Origin: an uncultured beta proteobacterium
GTDB lineage: Bacteria; Pseudomonadota; Gammaproteobacteria; Burkholderiales; Burkholderiaceae_C
Assembly (NCBI GenBank): GCA_903938815.1
Contig: CAJAES010000030.1
Coordinates: 1 to 64,000, forward strand
Direction of reading: 5' to 3'
DNA: 64,000 nt
Below the pieces are notes generated by a model, which was given only the letters and a program-made list of their open reading frames with translations, ran no database searches and had not been told where the DNA came from. Each line of letters begins with the position of its first letter. Within the stretch, counting starts at the first letter, position 1. Below, piece after piece: positions 44,949 to 53,338 of this stretch. The position numbers and the translations under genes were made by a program.

Positions 44949-45249
44949 CGCAGCCGGCCATCCGGTGAAAGCCAGCCACGCCGGGGAATGCCTGCGGCTG
45001 GAGCAGCTTCCCAACATCGGGCCGTCGATCGCTGCCGACCTGCGAAGCATCGGCGTGAACCACCCGGCGGAGTTGGCGGCGCGCGACGCGTTCGACCTGT
45101 ACCAGACTCTGCAGCGCGCCACCGGCCGCCGCCAGGATCCGTGTGTACTCGATACCTTCCTGGCTGCCACCGACTTCATGCGCGGAGCCCCCAGACGCCC
45201 ATGGTGGGCCTACACGGCCGAGCGCAAGGCGCGCTTCGGCCACATCTGA
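44923..45249 (+). CDS. Helix-hairpin-helix protein, Cdd1/mitomycin-resistance-like
   Basis: A 108-residue protein with one helix-hairpin-helix (LRLEQLPNIGPSIAADLRSIGV, about residues 28-49 in two parts) and a C-terminal FMRGAPRRPWWAYTAERKA. This matches the small Cdd1 ('pathogenicity locus') family, some members of which were named mitomycin resistance proteins. It starts inside the preceding gene (26-bp overlap) with GGGGAG upstream of the ATG. Being third behind the LexA boxes, it may be SOS-induced. DNA binding is inferred. Confidence 0.78.
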   Translation: MPGTRKPIDAAGHPVKASHAGECLRLEQLPNIGPSIAADLRSIGVNHPAELAARDAFDLYQTLQRATGRRQDPCVLDTFLAATDFMRGAPRRPWWAYTAERKARFGHI

Positions 45250-45364
45250 GCACACGCGCCGCGGCGCGATCTGCCGGGCCAAGGCGCTGCATTTCCGCGC
45301 TTCGCGATTCCTGTGCCCGTGAAGAATGACTCAAGCCCGGAGTTTCCGGGCCGAAGTTACCTTC

Positions 45365-45793
45365 ATGAACACCCCGCATCGTTTTCTGACCCGCTGGAAT
45401 CGCACTGCCACTGCCCAGGCCGAAGGGCCGAGCAGCCTGCGGTTCGAAGTGCGTCCGCCTTCGCTGCGCCACGCTCCGGAATCGCTGCTGAACCGCATCT
45501 GGTTCTGGTTGGCGGCTCCGGCGCCGCAGGACGCCGCGCCACCGACCAGCCGCCTGCCCGCCGTTCGGCTCGAGTTCCAGGCAGCGCTGATCGACATCAG
45601 CCCCTCCCGGGCCACGGATCTGATGCAGCGCATCGAGCTCGCGCGCTCGCTGCGGGAACTGTGGCATCTGCGTGCCGATGTCTACGGCCTCGTTGCCGTG
45701 GAATACAGCCAGGCCGAAGCCGAATCGCGGCTGGCTGACCTCAACCGCCATTTTCCGACCCGGGCTCCGCGCTCGGGCTTCGCACCGCTATGA
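45365..45793 (+). CDS. Conserved-type hypothetical protein, first of a paralogue pair
   Basis: A 142-residue protein I do not recognise. It starts MNTPHRFLTRWN and ends HFPTRAPRSGFAPL. The C-terminal half (about residues 80-142) is helical, with LMQRIELARSLRELWHLRAD. This half and the tail resemble the next gene's product, which ends DSAPRSGFMSF. No signal peptide, Cys cluster or catalytic motif is seen. A perfect 7-3-7 hairpin (45335-45351) lies 13 bp before the ATG. A start 39 bp upstream is possible but the paralogue's N-terminus favours this one. The genes overlap by 4 bp. Confidence 0.7.
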   Translation: MNTPHRFLTRWNRTATAQAEGPSSLRFEVRPPSLRHAPESLLNRIWFWLAAPAPQDAAPPTSRLPAVRLEFQAALIDISPSRATDLMQRIELARSLRELWHLRADVYGLVAVEYSQAEAESRLADLNRHFPTRAPRSGFAPL

Positions 45794-46146
45794 ACATGAT
45801 GCACGCCCCACGCCACTTCGTTCAAGCCGGCAACGGCACCGGGCTTCCCGGCGCCGGCCTTCCGAACGACCGGTTGGCCCGCATCGCGGCGCGGCGTGCC
45901 TTCGTCGACCTCAAGCAGGACTTCATCCATGCCGTCGCCGCGCTGAGCGACGAGCGTGGCCGCTGGCTGCGCGAGCAGGTGCGGGCGGCCGAGGAGCCGG
46001 AAGACCTGCTGCTGCTTCGCGGCCATGTGTTTGCCAGCCTGTCGGGCCAGGAGGAAGGCCGGGTCGAGCGTCGCCGCATGCTGCGCCGCAGCCTCGACTC
46101 GCTGTTCCCCGACAGCGCGCCGCGCAGCGGCTTCATGTCCTTCTGA
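45790..46146 (+). CDS. Hypothetical protein, second of a paralogue pair
   Basis: A 118-residue protein starting MNMMHAPRHFVQAGNG. The central part is helical (RAFVDLKQDFIHAVAALSDE), then WLREQVRAAEEPEDLLLLRG and RRRMLRRSLDSLFPDSAPRS. It shares order of features and the C-terminal [RS]APRSGF motif with the preceding product, suggesting tandem duplication. Function unknown. The ATG overlaps the upstream stop (ATGA). It ends 3 bp from the convergent lipoprotein gene. Confidence 0.7.
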   Translation: MNMMHAPRHFVQAGNGTGLPGAGLPNDRLARIAARRAFVDLKQDFIHAVAALSDERGRWLREQVRAAEEPEDLLLLRGHVFASLSGQEEGRVERRRMLRRSLDSLFPDSAPRSGFMSF

Positions 46147-46149
46147 CGC

Positions 46150-46728
46150 TCACGGCCCGGGAACCGCGGGCTGCAGCACGAGGGGGCCGGCGAGCAACTC
46201 GCCATCGGCCGCCCGCAACACCACCACCAAGCCGCTCTCCTGCGCCTGCACTTCCAGCATGGCCGGCATGCTCGGAGGCAGCAACGGGTCTGCGCCCACG
46301 AGGCCGTAGTAGCGCGACTGCCCGACGGCGTCGACGCCCCAGCGGCCACTGAAGACCCATCCGTTGCACAGCGCATCGAGTGTGACCGCATCGCCCTCGA
46401 AGGTCGCCACGGCGCACTCGCTGGTGAAGACGCGCTGGACATCGAGCACCGGGGCTCCGCCGACACCGATGGCGTTGCAGCTCAGCAGCGACGCAAACGG
46501 TGCCGCGCAGGCGCTTTGCGGCGTGGCGCCGAAGTAGCCCAGGCCGGCGGCGCCGGGCTCGGGGCTGCCGTTGCCGGTGCCGGTACCACCGACCCCTGGG
46601 CCGCAGGCGGCCAGCAGGAACGCCAGAACCAAGGTCAGGCTGTGCGTCAGGCATCGCGTCAGGCCGCGCGTCAGGCAGCTTGTAAGGCAGAGGGTCGGAG
46701 CCGTGCCCAGCCGTTGGTGGAACATCAC
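46150..46728 (-). CDS. Putative lipoprotein with repeat-expanded signal peptide
   Basis: A 192-residue product starting at GTG 46728 (GGGAGG 7 nt upstream, GTGA overlap with the preceding gene). The signal peptide is unusually long because five 12-bp units encode LTxC/LTxG-like tetrapeptides (TSCLTRGLTRCLTHSLTLVL) before the lipobox LLAAC. The mature part is Gly-rich, then has pairs of Cys (SACAAPFASLLSC, SECAVATFEGD, LDALCNGW). No known domain recognised. It is the second gene of a unit with DUF6502. Confidence 0.68.
   Translation of the reverse strand: MMFHQRLGTAPTLCLTSCLTRGLTRCLTHSLTLVLAFLLAACGPGVGGTGTGNGSPEPGAAGLGYFGATPQSACAAPFASLLSCNAIGVGGAPVLDVQRVFTSECAVATFEGDAVTLDALCNGWVFSGRWGVDAVGQSRYYGLVGADPLLPPSMPAMLEVQAQESGLVVVLRAADGELLAGPLVLQPAVPGP
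46634..46687 (+). repeat. Five-unit 12-bp tandem repeat in a signal-peptide region
   Basis: The hexamer GTCAGG recurs at 46634, 46646, 46658 and 46670, with GTAAGG at 46682: five units at exact 12-bp spacing (core GCGTCAGG). The period is a multiple of three, so copy-number change would lengthen or shorten the lipoprotein signal peptide without breaking the frame. Confidence 0.8.
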
Positions 46729-47534
46729 TGGGGAGCCTCCCTGTCACTGAAGAAGTAGACGCCGAAACGCGCCCGATGGGTGCGCTGCTCGACAGGGGCG
46801 CGAACGGCGTCCTGATCGAATCGCTCGCGGGCCTCCAGCATCACGGTCCGCAGCGCCTCGCGCCAGGCCTGCGTCGAAGCCCGCTGCAGCGCCAGCACCG
46901 AATCGGCCGTGATCTGATCGACGAAGACCGCCTGCTCCAGGAAATTGGCGTCTCCCTGGAGGTTCGCGGCGGCGGCGGCGACATGGTCGTGCAGGTTCGC
47001 GGTGAAGAGCGCGCCGAGTTCCTCGAAGCCCTGCCGCGGCGCAAGGCCGTCGCCTTCCAGGACGATGCCGGCCTCGCTCTCGCGGGCCACGCCCAGGCGC
47101 AGCATCTCGTCCAGCACGGCGCGCGGGCGCACGTCGCGGCTGACCCCGTGCACGAGGTCGTCGAACGACGACGCGCCGCTTCGCTGCAACTCCTTCGGCT
47201 GGCCATCGGCGCCCAGGAAGGCAGGGTCGCTCATCCAGCGGCCCACGACCTCGGCCGCCAGACTCAGCGGCGCCATGTCGATTTCCTCGGCACCGGCACG
47301 CTGCCGGCCCAGGCGCCGCAGGTCCCGGCGATGCACGCCAGACAACAAGGTGAGCGCACTGTCGGTGGCCGACATGCCGCGCGCAGCCAGTTCGTCCTGT
47401 GCCGCCTGAAGGAAGACCCCCTTCAACGCGGCTGCAAACGCAGGGTAGGCCACGCCGTTGCGCAGCAGCAGCCGGACCAGCGGGCGCAGCACCTTCAACG
47501 CAGAGCCGAGCACGATCTGTGAGCGGGTCTTCAT
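46725..47534 (-). CDS. DUF6502-family protein
   Basis: A 269-residue cytoplasmic protein. The N-terminus SALKVLRPLVRLLLRNGVAY then PAFAAALKGVFLQAA is typical of DUF6502, whose function is not known to me. It continues with a winged-helix-like stretch (LLSGVHRRDLRRL) and WMSDPAFLGADGQPKEL, so DNA binding is possible. The C-terminus FGVYFFSDREAPQ is also family-like. It diverges from a beta-propeller lipoprotein gene; the 92-bp spacer holds a promoter and a perfect palindrome. Confidence 0.72.
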   Translation of the reverse strand: MKTRSQIVLGSALKVLRPLVRLLLRNGVAYPAFAAALKGVFLQAAQDELAARGMSATDSALTLLSGVHRRDLRRLGRQRAGAEEIDMAPLSLAAEVVGRWMSDPAFLGADGQPKELQRSGASSFDDLVHGVSRDVRPRAVLDEMLRLGVARESEAGIVLEGDGLAPRQGFEELGALFTANLHDHVAAAAANLQGDANFLEQAVFVDQITADSVLALQRASTQAWREALRTVMLEARERFDQDAVRAPVEQRTHRARFGVYFFSDREAPQ

Positions 47535-47544
47535 GTGGGCTGGC

Positions 47545-47573
47545 TTGACGTCGTCCAAATCATGTGGGATATT
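47545..47573 (+). promoter_or_regulatory. Promoter of the beta-propeller lipoprotein gene
   Basis: TTGACG (47545-47550) and GATATT (47568-47573) are separated by exactly 17 bp, a good sigma-70-type promoter on the plus strand. The predicted start is near 47580, about 47 nt before the ATG. Confidence 0.6.
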
Positions 47574-47580
47574 TTCCCAC
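47564..47580. promoter_or_regulatory. Palindromic operator candidate over the -10 box
   Basis: GTGGGA-TATTT-TCCCAC is a perfect 6-5-6 inverted repeat that covers the -10 box of the plus-strand promoter and lies 30 bp upstream of the divergent DUF6502 start. A repressor bound here would block the beta-propeller gene. The regulator is unknown; the DUF6502 protein itself is one candidate. Confidence 0.5.
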
Positions 47581-47626
47581 GCATTGGATCGATGCACAAG
47601 ATTCGCGTGCAGCACAAGGAACACCG

Positions 47627-49558
47627 ATGAACCTCTTCCGTCTCTCGAAGACCGGTGGCCTACTGGCCGCCGCGCTGCTCACGGCTTGCAGCGGCAGTTC
47701 CACCGGCGAGCCGCCACCCATTCCGACGGCTGGCCCTGCGCTCACGCGGGCACAGCCGGGTGAGTTGAGGACATTCCTCGCCGCCCGCGTGCGCCAGCGC
47801 CTGGGCCTGGGCTCACCGCTGGTCACGGGTGCGGCAGGGGCGCCGGCACCCGCGCCCAGCGGCGATGCCGCGCTGTCCGGCACCCTGGTGCAGGAGAGCG
47901 GTGTCGACGAAGACGACCTGATCAAGGCCGATGCCGACGCGATCTACACGCTGCACGCCGGCGAGCTGCGCCGTGACCGCCTGTCGGCATCAGGCCAGCC
48001 CGAGCGCCAGCAGAGCCTGCCGCTCGCGCCGGAGCCGGACGCCATGTCGACCAGCTTCCATGGCTTCTATCTGCCGGAAGGCGCCACGCGTGCCGCCGTC
48101 GTCGGGACGGCATGGCAGGTCGGTGACTGGCAGGGTGACTGCGGTGCGGAGGTCTGCACGGCCTTCGGTCTCATCAGCGTGGTGCCCACCGTACCGCGCG
48201 TGCTGGTGCAGCCGGTATCCACCGGCGCCACGATGGCCGTGGAGAACCGGATCGTGATCGACGGCCGTCTCGTGGGAACCCGCCGTGTCGGGCAACGCCT
48301 GGTGGTGGTGACAACCCACCTGCCAGCGCTGGCAGTGGATGCGCTGCCAGCCTCGGCCACGGCCGCCGACCGTGAGGCCGCTCTGGCGGCCCTGAAACCA
48401 GCGGACCTGCTCCCCGGCATTCGCGTCGGCGCGGCGGCGGCCGTGCCCTTGGTCGCCGAGACCGACTGCTACCTGCAGCCGGGCAACGGGTCCACCGATG
48501 TCGAGATCACCACGATCACGGTCTTCGACCTGGCATCGCCCGCGCTGACGCGGCAGAGCCAGTGCTTCGTCGGCGGCAGCGAGGGCCTGTACATGTCGAC
48601 CGACTCGCTCTACCTGGCCACCACGCGCTGGGTCTACGACGAACGTCAGGTTCCGGTGGTCTACCCCTCGGAGGTTCAGACCGACATCCACAAGTTCTCA
48701 CTCGACGGCGCCGGGGTTTCCTACCGAGCGAGCGGCACGGTGCCGGGCCATCTGGGCTGGGATACCGAGCGCAAGCCCTTCCGGCTCGGTGAATGGAATG
48801 GGCATCTGCGGGTGTTGAGCTTCACGGGCAGCCTGGGGTGGGCGACCGCGGCCGATGCGAACGGCAGCGGCACGCCCTCACCTGCCACGCTGACCGTGCT
48901 GCGCGAAGATGGCAGCGCCTTGAAAGAGGTCGCACGCCTGCCCAATGCCCAGAGGCCCGAGCCCCTGGGCAAGCCGGGGGAGCAGATCTATGGCGTGCGA
49001 TTCATCGAGAACCGCGGCTATGTCGTCACGTTCCGGCAGCTCGACCCGCTCTACTTGCTCGACCTGTCCGACCCCGCGGACCCGCGCGCTGCCGGCGTGC
49101 TGGAAGTGCCGGGCTTCTCGCAGGACTTGTTCCCCATGGGCAGCGGCTGGCTGCTGGGCGTGGGCCGCGAGGTCGATTCCAATGGAATGATCCAGGGCGT
49201 GAAGCTGGCACTCTTCGACGTGCGAGACGAGGCAGCGCCCCGACTTCAGGCCAGCCAGACGCTCGGTGGCACGGGAACCGTCAGCGCGCTGGACTTCTCA
49301 CGGCACGGCCTGAACCTGCGCTGGCAGGACGGGGTGGCCAGGGTGGCCCTGCCCGTCGCGCTGTGGGAGCCCGACGGCTGGCGCCAGGGCCTGCAGCGCC
49401 TGAGCGTGGACCCCGCCGCCGGAACGATGAGCTTCAAGCCCCTGGTCGAACGCACGCCATCACTGGCATACCCCGACGTCACGATCGACCGCAGCCTGCA
49501 GATCGGCGACAGGCTGCTCTATCTGTCCCAGGGCCAACTGAGCGCTGGCGACTGGTGA
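47627..49558 (+). CDS. Exported beta-propeller domain lipoprotein
   Basis: A 643-residue protein with a lipoprotein signal (lipobox LLTAC near residue 20) and GGAA before the ATG. The rest matches the 'beta propeller domain' family of secreted proteins: ESGVDEDDLIKADADAIYTL early on, repeated strands with DLASPALTRQ, YMSTDSLYLATTRWVYDE, GYVVTFRQLDPLYLLDLSDP, and a final KLALFDVRDEAAPRLQ. The cellular role is unknown. It may be a cell-surface or periplasmic binding protein. It diverges from the DUF6502 gene. Confidence 0.8.
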   Translation: MNLFRLSKTGGLLAAALLTACSGSSTGEPPPIPTAGPALTRAQPGELRTFLAARVRQRLGLGSPLVTGAAGAPAPAPSGDAALSGTLVQESGVDEDDLIKADADAIYTLHAGELRRDRLSASGQPERQQSLPLAPEPDAMSTSFHGFYLPEGATRAAVVGTAWQVGDWQGDCGAEVCTAFGLISVVPTVPRVLVQPVSTGATMAVENRIVIDGRLVGTRRVGQRLVVVTTHLPALAVDALPASATAADREAALAALKPADLLPGIRVGAAAAVPLVAETDCYLQPGNGSTDVEITTITVFDLASPALTRQSQCFVGGSEGLYMSTDSLYLATTRWVYDERQVPVVYPSEVQTDIHKFSLDGAGVSYRASGTVPGHLGWDTERKPFRLGEWNGHLRVLSFTGSLGWATAADANGSGTPSPATLTVLREDGSALKEVARLPNAQRPEPLGKPGEQIYGVRFIENRGYVVTFRQLDPLYLLDLSDPADPRAAGVLEVPGFSQDLFPMGSGWLLGVGREVDSNGMIQGVKLALFDVRDEAAPRLQASQTLGGTGTVSALDFSRHGLNLRWQDGVARVALPVALWEPDGWRQGLQRLSVDPAAGTMSFKPLVERTPSLAYPDVTIDRSLQIGDRLLYLSQGQLSAGDW

Positions 49559-49607
49559 GGGCCGGATCCGATGACCCGGTGAACCGGAGAACCGGTAAAT
49601 CCTGGAA

Positions 49608-50114
49608 TCAGGACCCGAGGAAATCGCCCTTGCCCACCTCGACACCGGCCTGTCGCAACAGCGCGTAGGTCGTGGTCAGATGGAAGTAGACGTTGGGCAG
49701 CGCGAAGTGGTTCAGGTAGTTGGCGCCGGTGAAGACCAGCGGATCGCGGTTTCGCAGCGGGATGACGATCTCGCGCGTCTCGGCTCCCTCGAACGCCGAA
49801 GCGGGCACCGTGCCGATGAAGTCGATCGTGCGGCGGATGCGCGCGCGCAGGTCGGCCATCGTGGTCTCGGTGTCATCCCATTTCGGCACCTCCTGCCCCG
49901 CCAGCCGCGCGACGCAGCCCTTGATGTTGTCACTGGCGATCTGGATCTGCTTCGTGAACGGGAGCATGTCGGGCGCCAGGCGCAGGGCCAGGTAGGCGTC
50001 CGGGCCGAACTTGCGCGCGGCCGCGTGCGCCTCGGCCTTGTCCAGCCACACCAGGGTGTTGGCCAGCATGCGCTGGAAGACGGGCACGCTGGCCGAGTAC
50101 ATCGAGAGGCTCAT
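49608..50114 (-). CDS. DUF1993-family protein
   Basis: A 168-residue helical protein with DinB-like topology. It starts MSLSMYSASVPVFQRMLANT and has FGPDAYLALRLAPDMLPFTKQIQ, then NYLNHFALPNVYFHLTTTYA near the end, all typical of DUF1993. The function is unknown; DinB-like folds often bind a metal through three His, and here His residues cluster in NHFALPNVYFHLTT. The start at 50114 is chosen because the longer frame runs into the divergent dehydrogenase gene. Confidence 0.85.
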   Translation of the reverse strand: MSLSMYSASVPVFQRMLANTLVWLDKAEAHAAARKFGPDAYLALRLAPDMLPFTKQIQIASDNIKGCVARLAGQEVPKWDDTETTMADLRARIRRTIDFIGTVPASAFEGAETREIVIPLRNRDPLVFTGANYLNHFALPNVYFHLTTTYALLRQAGVEVGKGDFLGS

Positions 50115-50180
50115 GGATCTGTCTCCGGGTGAAGATGGTTCGAGACGCATGCTAGCGCCCGAGGCAAAATCCCGCTGCCA

Positions 50181-51188
50181 ATGAACATCATCATCCTCGA
50201 CGATTACCAGGACGCCGTGCGCAAGCTGCCCTGCGCAGCACGCCTGGATCGTTTCAATGCCAAGGTCTTCACCAACACGGTCAAGGGCATCGGCCAGCTC
50301 GCGGTACGGCTGCGCGATGCCGACGTGCTGGTGCTGATCCGCGAGCGAACGCAGTTCCCGCGACAGCTGCTGGAAAAGCTGCCGCGCCTGAAACTGATCT
50401 CCCAGACCGGAAAGGTCGGCGGGCACATCGATGTCGAGACCTGCACCCGGATGGGCATCGCCGTCGCAGAAGGCTCCGGCTCGCCGGTGGCCGCCGCCGA
50501 GCTGACCTGGGCGCTGATCATGGCGTCGATGCGACGCCTGCCGCAGTACATCGGCAATCTCAAGCACGGCGCCTGGCAGCAGTCTGGGCTGAAAGCCGCG
50601 TCGATGCCGCCCAACTTCGGCATAGGCACCGTGCTGCGGGGTCGAACGCTCGGGGTCTGGGGCTACGGCAGGATCGGGCAGCTGGTGGCGGGCTACGGGC
50701 GTGCCTTCGGAATGCAGGTGGTGGTGTGGGGCAGCGAAGCTTCGCGCGCACGCGCCCAGGCCGACGGCTACACGGCGGTCGCGGACAAGAACGCACTGTT
50801 CGAGACCGCCGACGTCCTGAGCCTGCACCTGCGGCTGACCGACAGCACGCGTGGGCTGGTGACGCTGGACGATCTGTCGCGCATGAAGCCCACCGCCTTG
50901 TTCGTCAACACCTCCCGCGCCGAGCTGGTGGCGGAGAACGCGCTGGTCTCGGCACTCAATCGGGGGCGGCCCGGCATGGCGGCGGTGGATGTCTTCGAAA
51001 GCGAACCCATCCTGCAGGGTCACCCGCTGCTGCGCCTGGAGAACGCGGTCTGCACGCCGCACATCGGCTATGTCGAACAGGACAGCTACGAGATGTACTT
51101 CGGCGCTGCCTTCGACAACGTCATCCATTTCATCGAGGGCCAACCGACCGGCCTGGTGAATCCCGAGGCCTTGAAGGTGCATCGCTGA
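50181..51188 (+). CDS. D-2-hydroxyacid dehydrogenase family protein
   Basis: A 335-residue NAD-dependent dehydrogenase. The Rossmann motif is LGVWGYGRIGQLVAGYGRAF, the catalytic Arg is in FVNTSRAELV, the Glu in DVFESEPILQG and the catalytic His in CTPHIGYVEQ. The substrate-binding half begins MNIIILDDYQDAVRKL, common in a branch of unknown substrate close to phosphoglycerate dehydrogenase. It stands alone, divergent from the DUF1993 gene by 66 bp. Confidence 0.88.
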   Translation: MNIIILDDYQDAVRKLPCAARLDRFNAKVFTNTVKGIGQLAVRLRDADVLVLIRERTQFPRQLLEKLPRLKLISQTGKVGGHIDVETCTRMGIAVAEGSGSPVAAAELTWALIMASMRRLPQYIGNLKHGAWQQSGLKAASMPPNFGIGTVLRGRTLGVWGYGRIGQLVAGYGRAFGMQVVVWGSEASRARAQADGYTAVADKNALFETADVLSLHLRLTDSTRGLVTLDDLSRMKPTALFVNTSRAELVAENALVSALNRGRPGMAAVDVFESEPILQGHPLLRLENAVCTPHIGYVEQDSYEMYFGAAFDNVIHFIEGQPTGLVNPEALKVHR

Positions 51189-51286
51189 TCCCTCGGGGGC
51201 CGGTCTGGCGGGGTTCGCGTGCAATCCGCACGGCTGCCCGGAATGAGGGGGGTGACGGCGGGGTCGCATCGGATTACGCTTTTGGC

Positions 51287-51628
51287 ATGCCGATCCCGAC
51301 CCGTCCGTTGTTGCTCGCTTGCGCCGCCCTGATGGCGTTGCCGGCCGCTGCCGGCCCGGTGGACGGCGATGCGGCGCCAGCCGACCCCTACGAACTCGCG
51401 ATGCGCTGGACCCTGGCCAGCCTCACGCCGCAGCAGTCGGCCGACCCCGTCGTGGCGGTCGCTGTTCCGGCCCCGTTGCCTCGATTCAGCCCGCTGCCCA
51501 ACCGCAACACCGACGCCGGCGTACCCGACCCCGGCGCCTATGCGCTGATGGGTGCCTTGCTGCTCGGTGCGGGCCTCGTGGCGCGTCGGTTCACCCGCGG
51601 TCAGCGCGGGTTCTCGAAGAAGACATAG
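51287..51628 (+). CDS. Short PEP-CTERM-like exported protein
   Basis: A 113-residue protein: signal peptide (MPIPTRPLLLACAALMALPA, cleavage after AAA), a short Pro-rich mature part of about 60 residues, and a C-terminal VPDPGAYALMGALLLGAGLV followed by ARRFTRGQR. This has the layout of a PEP-CTERM sorting signal with PDP in place of PEP. No domain in the mature part. It converges with, and overlaps by 28 bp, the next lipoprotein gene. The call rests on the C-terminal pattern. Confidence 0.6.
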   Translation: MPIPTRPLLLACAALMALPAAAGPVDGDAAPADPYELAMRWTLASLTPQQSADPVVAVAVPAPLPRFSPLPNRNTDAGVPDPGAYALMGALLLGAGLVARRFTRGQRGFSKKT

Positions 51629-51948
51629 GTCGAGAAACCGCCGACCTCGAAGTAGACGCGCTTCTCGCCTGCGTCCGCGATGCCGTTCAGGTTCTCGTCC
51701 AGCACCCCGTAGCCGAAGCGGTAGGCGCGCGGCGTGCCATCGTCCGTACCCAGAGCGGTCGAGAGCTTGTCCACCTTCATGAAGCGCCTGACCACCTGGT
51801 TTCCGGCATAGACCTCCATCACGCCGTTGGTGCCGGTCCAGTTCTGGATCTCGCGCTTGATCTGGTTCTGCCGCTCCTGGGTGCAGCCGGCCAACACCAG
51901 CGCGAAGGCTGCGATGGAAACCGCCAGCAGGGTTCTCGATGCCATCAT
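51601..51948 (-). CDS. Small putative lipoprotein
   Basis: A 115-residue protein with a lipoprotein signal (lipobox LVLAGC near residue 22) and a mature part containing [20 protein letters not shown] and [20 protein letters not shown]. The [13 protein letters not shown] stretch resembles a calcium-binding loop of the EF-hand/dockerin kind. Function unknown. The ATG overlaps the upp stop (ATGA), so it is probably expressed with upp. Confidence 0.72.
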   Translation of the reverse strand: MMASRTLLAVSIAAFALVLAGCTQERQNQIKREIQNWTGTNGVMEVYAGNQVVRRFMKVDKLSTALGTDDGTPRAYRFGYGVLDENLNGIADAGEKRVYFEVGGFSTYVFFENPR

Positions 51949-52571
51949 TTGGTGCCGAAGATCTTGTCCCCGGCATCGCCGAGGCCAGGAATGATGTAGC
52001 CCACCTCGTTGAGGTGGCTGTCGATCGCGGCGGTCCAGCAGCGCACATCCGGGTGCGCCGCGTTCAGGGCGGCGACACCCTCGGGCGCGGCCACCAGCAC
52101 CAGCGCGCGGATGTCCTGGCAACCCTTGCGCTTGAGCAGATCGACCGTCGCGATCATCGAACCGGCCGTGGCCAGCATGGGGTCGATGATGAGCGCAGTG
52201 CGCTCGCTGAGGTGGCCGACGAACCGCTCGAAATACTGCTCGGGCTGGAGCGTCTCATGGTTGCGGCCCAGGCCCACCACGCTGACCTTCGCGTTCGGGA
52301 TCATGTCGAGCACACCGTCGAGCATGCCCAGGCCGGCCCGCAGGATGGGCACCACCGTGACCTTGCGCCCTGCGATCTGGTCCACCTCGGTGGGGCCGCT
52401 CCAGCATTGCACCGTGGTCTTTTCCAGCGGGAAATCGGCCGTGGCCTCGTAGGCCAGCAGGCGCGCGAGCTCGTTCGTGAGCTCGCGGAACTTCTTGGTG
52501 GAAATCTCGTGCTCGCGCAGCAGGCCGACCTTGTGGCGCACGAGCGGGTGGCTGACTTCGAAGACTGGCAT
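51945..52571 (-). CDS. upp: Uracil phosphoribosyltransferase
   Basis: Salvages uracil to UMP with PRPP, 208 residues. The PRPP loop reads [19 protein letters not shown], and the uracil-binding end is [17 protein letters not shown]. Length is standard. It lies 32 bp downstream of rlmB and overlaps the small lipoprotein gene by 4 bp. Confidence 0.97.
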   Translation of the reverse strand: MPVFEVSHPLVRHKVGLLREHEISTKKFRELTNELARLLAYEATADFPLEKTTVQCWSGPTEVDQIAGRKVTVVPILRAGLGMLDGVLDMIPNAKVSVVGLGRNHETLQPEQYFERFVGHLSERTALIIDPMLATAGSMIATVDLLKRKGCQDIRALVLVAAPEGVAALNAAHPDVRCWTAAIDSHLNEVGYIIPGLGDAGDKIFGTK

Positions 52572-52603
52572 GTGGACCTCGGTTTGGCGATGCGGATGGG
52601 GGG

Positions 52604-53338
52604 TCAGGGGCGCCGCTGGCGCAGGGCCTCGAACAGGCAGACACCGGCCGCCACGGAGACGTTCAGGCTCTCCACGGCGCCAGCCATCGGGATGCGCACC
52701 AGTTCGTCGCAGGTCTTGCGCGTCAGCTGCCGCATGCCCTCGCCCTCGGCGCCCAGCACCAGCGCCACCGGGCCGCTGAGGTCGACGTCGTAGATCGTGC
52801 GTTCTGCGTCCTCGCTGGTGCCGATGATGCGGATGTCGCGCTCCTTCATCTCGTTGAGCGTGCGCGCGAGGTTGGTCACCATCAGGTAGGGCATGGTCTC
52901 GGCGGCACCGCTGGCCACCTTCGCGACAGTCGCGTTCAGTCCGACGGCATGGTCCTTCGGGGCCACCACGGCATGCGCGCCGGCACCGTCCGCCACGCGC
53001 AGGCAGGCGCCGAGGTTGTGGGGGTCGGTCACGCCGTCGAGCACGAGTACGAGCGGCGGGCCTTCGACCTCGTCGAGCACGTCGTCCAGCGAATGGCGGG
53101 GCGCGAGCGGGTTCACGCGGGCCACCACGCCCTGGTGGCGCGAACCGCCGGCCATGCGGGTCAGGCGTTCGTCGTCGGTCTCGATGATCTTGGCGCCGGC
53201 CGCCTGCACGCGCTCGACGAACTGGCGCATGCGGGCATCACGCCGGGTCGCGTCCACGTGGACCTCGATGACGGAATCGGGCGCGGTCTTGATCCGCACG
53301 GTGACGGCGTGGAAGCCGAAGAGGACGCTGGGTTTCAT
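52604..53338 (-). CDS. rlmB: 23S rRNA 2'-O-methyltransferase RlmB
   Basis: SPOUT-class methyltransferase for G2251 of 23S rRNA, 244 residues. The N-terminal L30e-like domain is followed by the knotted domain with [40 protein letters not shown] and [18 protein letters not shown]. The start at 53338 makes an ATGA overlap with the upstream acyltransferase gene; longer frames lie inside that gene. Confidence 0.95.
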   Translation of the reverse strand: MKPSVLFGFHAVTVRIKTAPDSVIEVHVDATRRDARMRQFVERVQAAGAKIIETDDERLTRMAGGSRHQGVVARVNPLAPRHSLDDVLDEVEGPPLVLVLDGVTDPHNLGACLRVADGAGAHAVVAPKDHAVGLNATVAKVASGAAETMPYLMVTNLARTLNEMKERDIRIIGTSEDAERTIYDVDLSGPVALVLGAEGEGMRQLTRKTCDELVRIPMAGAVESLNVSVAAGVCLFEALRQRRP

